Shown piece by piece: positions 63,055 to 64,000 of a stretch of DNA of 64,000 nucleotides. Source of the DNA: an uncultured Collinsella sp. (GTDB lineage Bacteria; Actinomycetota; Coriobacteriia; Coriobacteriales; Coriobacteriaceae); contig CALDBJ010000127.1 of NCBI GenBank assembly GCA_937937835.1, positions 15,867 through 79,866 of the forward strand, written 5' to 3'. The notes under the pieces are model-generated. The model was not told where the DNA came from, searched no databases, and saw only the letters and a program-made list of their open reading frames with translations. The position numbers and the translations under genes were made by a program. Each line of letters starts with the position of its first letter. Within the stretch, counting starts at the first letter, position 1.

Positions 63055-64000
63055 CTAGCACTGCTTTATAAGATCGAGCACCGCGGGAATGTCATCGGCA
63101 TTACGAAGAGCAACATAGGTCGGTAGGCCTGGGCCAAATCCACCCTGCGTACGTTTGTCCTGGCACATGTCCTCTGGATCAATTAGGTCATCCACGCTCT
63201 TTGCCAGGCCGACGGCAATCCAGCCACCGTTGCTGGTCCTACCTTCTAACACGGCATGCAGTTTTCGCTTGCCCGACCTGAAGCCTACATAGTACTTGGC
63301 TATGTAGGACTCCCACGAAGGGTTACCACTCAGAACGGACTCGCGCACCTCATCGAAAAGCTTCTGGTTGAGCCCACCTTCGGCAAAGGTGGGGTGGTTC
63401 TCATGCAGAGTCCAGACAGGAGCCTCGTCAGGCTCCCCACGAGAAGGACGGTACTTGTCGACGACGTCTGCCGGAAGGTCGGGATACTTCCATATCTCGC
63501 ACGCTTCTTTCGCCAGCTCGTCCGCGCGCTGCCCAATCTCTTCCTCACCCCATTTTTCATGCGAGACAATCGATTTGTTTAGGTAGAGCGGGCTGCACTT
63601 AAATCCGACGTCAGGCAGATTGAGCTTGTCCGAGAACGACCGGTTTGAGTACTCCTGGTTGTAGCCCGTCAGCGTAAGATTTCCCAAGTTGTTGCACAGC
63701 CTGTCGTGGACGTCTTCCCAGTTCTCACCAAGCGATTCCTTCCAGCCGTGCTCATCATCAATCGTCTGGGGCATGATGTGCTCGATCTGGTAATCGTCGG
63801 CTGAGATGGACTCCTTCGGGTGGTGCCAGTTCTCCATGCGTTCCAGGTAATAGCGCTTTTTAGAGAAGCGGTTGTAGCAGTCACGCGCCTTAAACTCCTC
63901 GACAAAATGCTCGTCTGTCGGAAAGTATGCGGTCATACCGCTGCTGTGGATAAGGAGCATCGCCGTAACGTACTCCTCGATATCGTCCTGCTGCTCGAGA
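63055..64000 (-). CDS. DUF262/DUF1524 (GmrSD-like) nuclease, C-terminal part (runs off window)
   Basis: The frame stays open to the window edge (315 codons), so the N-terminal DUF262 part lies beyond it. The visible part has the HNH-type DUF1524 motif QIEHIMPQ, followed by NNLGNLTLTGYNQEYSNRSF. A C-terminal domain follows, WTLHENHPTFAEGGLNQKLF to LPTYVALRNADDIPAVLDL, which resembles the DUF5655-type module often joined to such proteins. DUF262-DUF1524 proteins include type IV restriction enzymes (GmrSD) that cut modified phage DNA. Activity of this one is inferred from the family only. Confidence 0.85.
   Translation of the reverse strand, partial: LEQQDDIEEYVTAMLLIHSSGMTAYFPTDEHFVEEFKARDCYNRFSKKRYYLERMENWHHPKESISADDYQIEHIMPQTIDDEHGWKESLGENWEDVHDRLCNNLGNLTLTGYNQEYSNRSFSDKLNLPDVGFKCSPLYLNKSIVSHEKWGEEEIGQRADELAKEACEIWKYPDLPADVVDKYRPSRGEPDEAPVWTLHENHPTFAEGGLNQKLFDEVRESVLSGNPSWESYIAKYYVGFRSGKRKLHAVLEGRTSNGGWIAVGLAKSVDDLIDPEDMCQDKRTQGGFGPGLPTYVALRNADDIPAVLDLIKQC

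Overview
The window is high-GC, gene-dense bacterial chromosome. The gene set, long runs of palindromic intergenic repeats and the style of the ribosomal operon fit an anaerobic gut actinobacterium of the class Coriobacteriia. A Collinsella-type genome is the best guess, by inference only, since no rRNA is present. No prophage, plasmid origin or CRISPR array was seen.

Left part (1-17.5 kb). Glutamate synthase (gltB, start of gltD) is followed by divergent gpmA and mntH. A regular array of four 56-bp hairpin units comes next, then a small rubredoxin with a flavin reductase, smpB, a TPR protein and tRNA-Glu/tRNA-Gln. A small regulator-like protein precedes a second hairpin array (three 48-bp units, 62-bp period). 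Then come an ArsC/Spx-like protein, a VanZ-like protein, a serine recombinase, rnr, and ftsE-ftsX, where FtsE has a long N-terminal extension.

Middle (17.5-41 kb). This holds mostly housekeeping genes: a zinc-ribbon membrane protein, split transketolase, a YitT-type membrane protein, prfB, secA, rpmE, an ACT protein, citrate synthase, two HAD phosphatases, adenine deaminase, tyrS, a U32 (RlhA-like) protein, a class A PBP, argR, a glycosyltransferase and truA. The second HAD gene sits between 42/43-bp inverted repeats that also supply the stop codons of both neighbouring genes. Its ribosome binding site lies inside a long hairpin.

Ribosomal block (41.3-51.2 kb, minus strand): rplE-rpsZ-rpsH-rplF-rplR-rpsE-rpmD-rplO-secY-adk-map-infA-rpmJ-rpsM-rpsK-rpsD-rpoA-rplQ. 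The usual upstream genes rplN and rplX are missing, and a promoter-like sequence precedes rplE.

Right part (51.5-61.4 kb). This is a selenium/molybdenum-hydroxylase-linked purine or urate degradation region. It has an XdhC-like protein, YqeB, YqeC, a dihydropyrimidinase (hyuA), a MocA-like nucleotidyltransferase, YgeW, YgeY and YgeX, with a divergent YheO/DauR-type regulator. The hydroxylase itself and ygfK/ssnA are not in the window. The right edge holds two unknown proteins and the C-terminal part of a DUF262/DUF1524 (GmrSD-like) nuclease.

At least five palindromic repeat families are scattered between genes. They are the most distinctive unexplained feature of the window.
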